Of a stretch of 64,000 bases of DNA, positions 62,298 through 64,000 are shown one piece after another. This DNA is from Carya illinoinensis. Taxonomy: Eukaryota > Streptophyta > Magnoliopsida > Fagales > Juglandaceae. Made by a program: the position numbers and the translations under genes. Position 1 is the first letter of the stretch, and the number at the start of each line of letters is the position of its first letter. The stretch spans positions 38,311,501-38,375,500 of the forward strand of contig NC_056755.1 in the NCBI RefSeq assembly GCF_018687715.1. The letters are read 5' to 3'. The notes below the pieces were generated by a model. The model was not told the origin of the DNA. It saw nothing but the letters and a program-made list of their open reading frames with translations, and made no database searches.

Positions 62298-62560
62298 AGT
62301 TTGGCTCTGGGTAAAACCACATGTCCCGTAGGTAGTACCAGAATGTTTTAAAGTTGTGTTTTAAAAATTATGTTAAGTATAGTTGTTTTATTTGTTTATT
62401 TGTTTGAGCTTGTTTGCTTGTTTTTATTTATTTAGTTATGTTTTAACATGCCGGTTTCTTTTGTTTCTTGTTGTGTTGTGTTGTTTTTGTTTATGTTGGT
62501 TTTGTGATGGTTTTATTTGTTTTCTTAAAGGAGGGTCAAGTGTGGTGTTGTGTCAGGAAA

Positions 62561-64000
62561 ATGGGAAGACCAGGAAGACCAAGGAAAAATACTCAGGAAC
62601 CGCAAGACAATACCTCCAGAGATGACTCCTTAGCCGAGGCAATAAGGCAGATGACGGAGTTTATGCAACAGAATATTAGGCCACAACAGGCAAGGCCTTG
62701 GCCACCACAAGGACCTTGGCCACCACAAGGAGGTCCTTGGCCACCACAAGGAGGGCCTTGTCCACCACCCGGAGGGCCTTGTCCGCCACAGGGAGTGTAT
62801 TGGCCACAACCAGGAGGTCCTTGGCCATATCAGGGAGGGCCTTGGATGTATCCGGGCGGGTCAAGTAGCATGGTGCAAGCCGGATGCACCTATGAGCGCT
62901 TCCTAGCGCATCGGACTCCACACTTCACTGGAAATGAGGATCCTCTTCAGGCTGGAAGATGGATCAAAGACTTGGAGAAAACCTTTGAGGTGTGTGGATG
63001 CACTGAAGCTCAGCAAGTACTCTACGCCAGCTATCTTTTGCAGGGTATCGCTTCTGATTGGTGGGGTACCAGGAGGGTGATGCTGGAAGCTGAGTTGGGA
63101 TCTTTCGCTGCAGTGACCTGGCAGCGTTTCAAGAAGGAGTTCAATGACCGCTTCTTTCCCGCCTCAGTAAGAAAACAAAAGGCAAGAGAATTCTCTAATT
63201 TGATCCAAGGGGGCGCAACAGTGGAACAATACGCCCGGAGGTTCATAGAACTTGAGCAATTCGCTCCTCATCTTGTTGCCACTGAGGAGTTGCGAGCAGA
63301 GCGTTTCCAGGAGGGACTACGCCCTGATATACGCCGTTTGGTGGTCAGCCACCGGATATCCACTTTTCAGGAGTTAGTGGATGTGGCCACCCTTATAGAG
63401 CGGGAAAATAATCTGGGTATGGGCTCCCCTCCAGGACAAAAGAGGCGGAGTTTTTCTGGTGAAGGAAGTAGCTCGGGTTCGCCCCAGAAGTTTGTTCAGC
63501 GGTCCGGGACTCGATCGCAAGCATCCTCAAGTGTTCGCATGGGAGGACGTGTACCTGTATGTGGAATTTGCAATAGAGCTCATGCGGGCGAGTGCTCTTC
63601 TGGTGGAGCTCGATGTTTTACTTGTGGCCAGCCGGGCCACTTTTCCCGAGAATGTCCAAGAATGGTTCAAGGGAACCGTGGAGGTAGGCGCGGTGGAAGA
63701 ACCAACCCGAGACAACCAGTGCAAGCCCGGGTTTATGCTGTCACACCCGGAGAGGTAGATGATGAGGCACCAGCGACCCATGATGCTGGAGTAATCACAG
63801 GTATGGATTAAATTAATTTTAAGTTGGATTTAATTTTTGGTGCATTTGGCTCTTTCTTTGTTTTTTGGATTTCATGGGTTGTGTGTTTGGTTCAGGAAGA
63901 GTTCGTTTGTATGAGTTTTATGCTTGTACTTTGTTTGATTCCGGTGCTTCACAATCGTTTGTGTCTTCCACGTTTGCTCGGGTGTGTAACTTGGTCATGG
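62561..64000 (+). CDS. Gypsy gag and start of protease (partial)
   Basis: Gag forms the particle that packages element RNA. The ATG at 62561 gives MGRPGRPRK; the upstream in-frame part is leader. Residues about 42-102 are a run of GGPWPPQ-type proline repeats. The retrotransposon gag domain spans about 125-260 (WIKDLEKTFEVCG, LQGIASDWWGTRR, RFKKEFNDRFFP). A Cys/His cluster (CGICNRAHAGEC, about 332-343) precedes a canonical zinc knuckle CFTCGQPGHFSREC (about 352-365). The frame is open to 63811. At 63801 a GTATGG donor and at 63895 a TTCAG acceptor bound a 95-nt segment. Removing it joins gag to VRLYEFYACTLFDSGASQSF, which has the protease active-site motif DSGA. The CDS continues past the window. 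Confidence 0.88.

Larger units (their letters stand above)
59971..64000 (+). mobile_element. Ty3/gypsy LTR retrotransposon (5' part)
   Basis: The 5' LTR (59971-62283) is followed by a tRNA-Met primer site, an open gag and the start of a protease. The element continues past the right edge, so its 3' LTR and target duplication (expected copy GCTTT, 59966-59970) cannot be checked. It has inserted into the right arm of the CACTA element. Lineage (possibly Tekay/Del-like) is a guess because RT and integrase are outside the window. Confidence 0.9.

Overview
The window is nuclear DNA from a flowering plant, most likely a woody eudicot. Evidence: GT-AG introns, AT-rich intergenic DNA full of (GA)n and (TA)n tracts, single-copy plant genes (polyol transporter, OVATE family protein, YUCCA flavin monooxygenase) and plant-type transposons. 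An AT-rich interspersed repeat ending in CATCTCATC recurs many times; from memory it resembles repeats common in Juglandaceae (walnut, hickory), but this window cannot settle the species.

Layout. 1-1832: intergenic DNA with a decayed tRNA-Cys-like sequence. 1833-9980: a large, decayed Mutator-like element (MULE) inserted into a copy of the AT-rich repeat. It carries a broken FAR1/FRS-type transposase gene on the plus strand, a fragment resembling the C-terminal end of ER-type HSP90 (GRP94), a 64-bp minisatellite, and a broken GRF-zinc-finger gene on the minus strand. 12688-14394: an intact two-exon polyol/monosaccharide transporter. 21224-22150: an intact single-exon OVATE family protein. 32036-34354 (minus): an intact four-exon YUCCA auxin-biosynthesis gene. 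The spaces between these genes hold no convincing further genes, only microsatellites and MITEs. The MITEs include a hAT-type element with a perfect 8-bp target duplication and a Mutator-type element with a perfect 9-bp duplication.

From 41907 to the right edge the window is a transposon nest. A CACTA (En/Spm) element on the minus strand has its left end CACTACAA at 41907 and the domain order Transpos_assoc, tnp2, DUF4218, DUF4216, Transposase_24. A 9,944-bp Sirevirus-like Ty1/copia element (43748-53691; 833-bp LTRs, target duplication AACTC) sits inside its Transposase_24 exon. A Ty3/gypsy element (5' LTR 59971-62283, then gag) has inserted near its right end and runs off the window. The copia gag-pol is heavily decayed, but its third ORF has only one stop. 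The gypsy gag is open, and a putative 95-nt intron joins it to the protease.

The three host genes act in unrelated processes (sugar-alcohol transport, transcriptional repression in development, auxin synthesis) and show no sign of functional clustering. Splice sites and domain calls come from reading the sequence and from family knowledge; no search was run.
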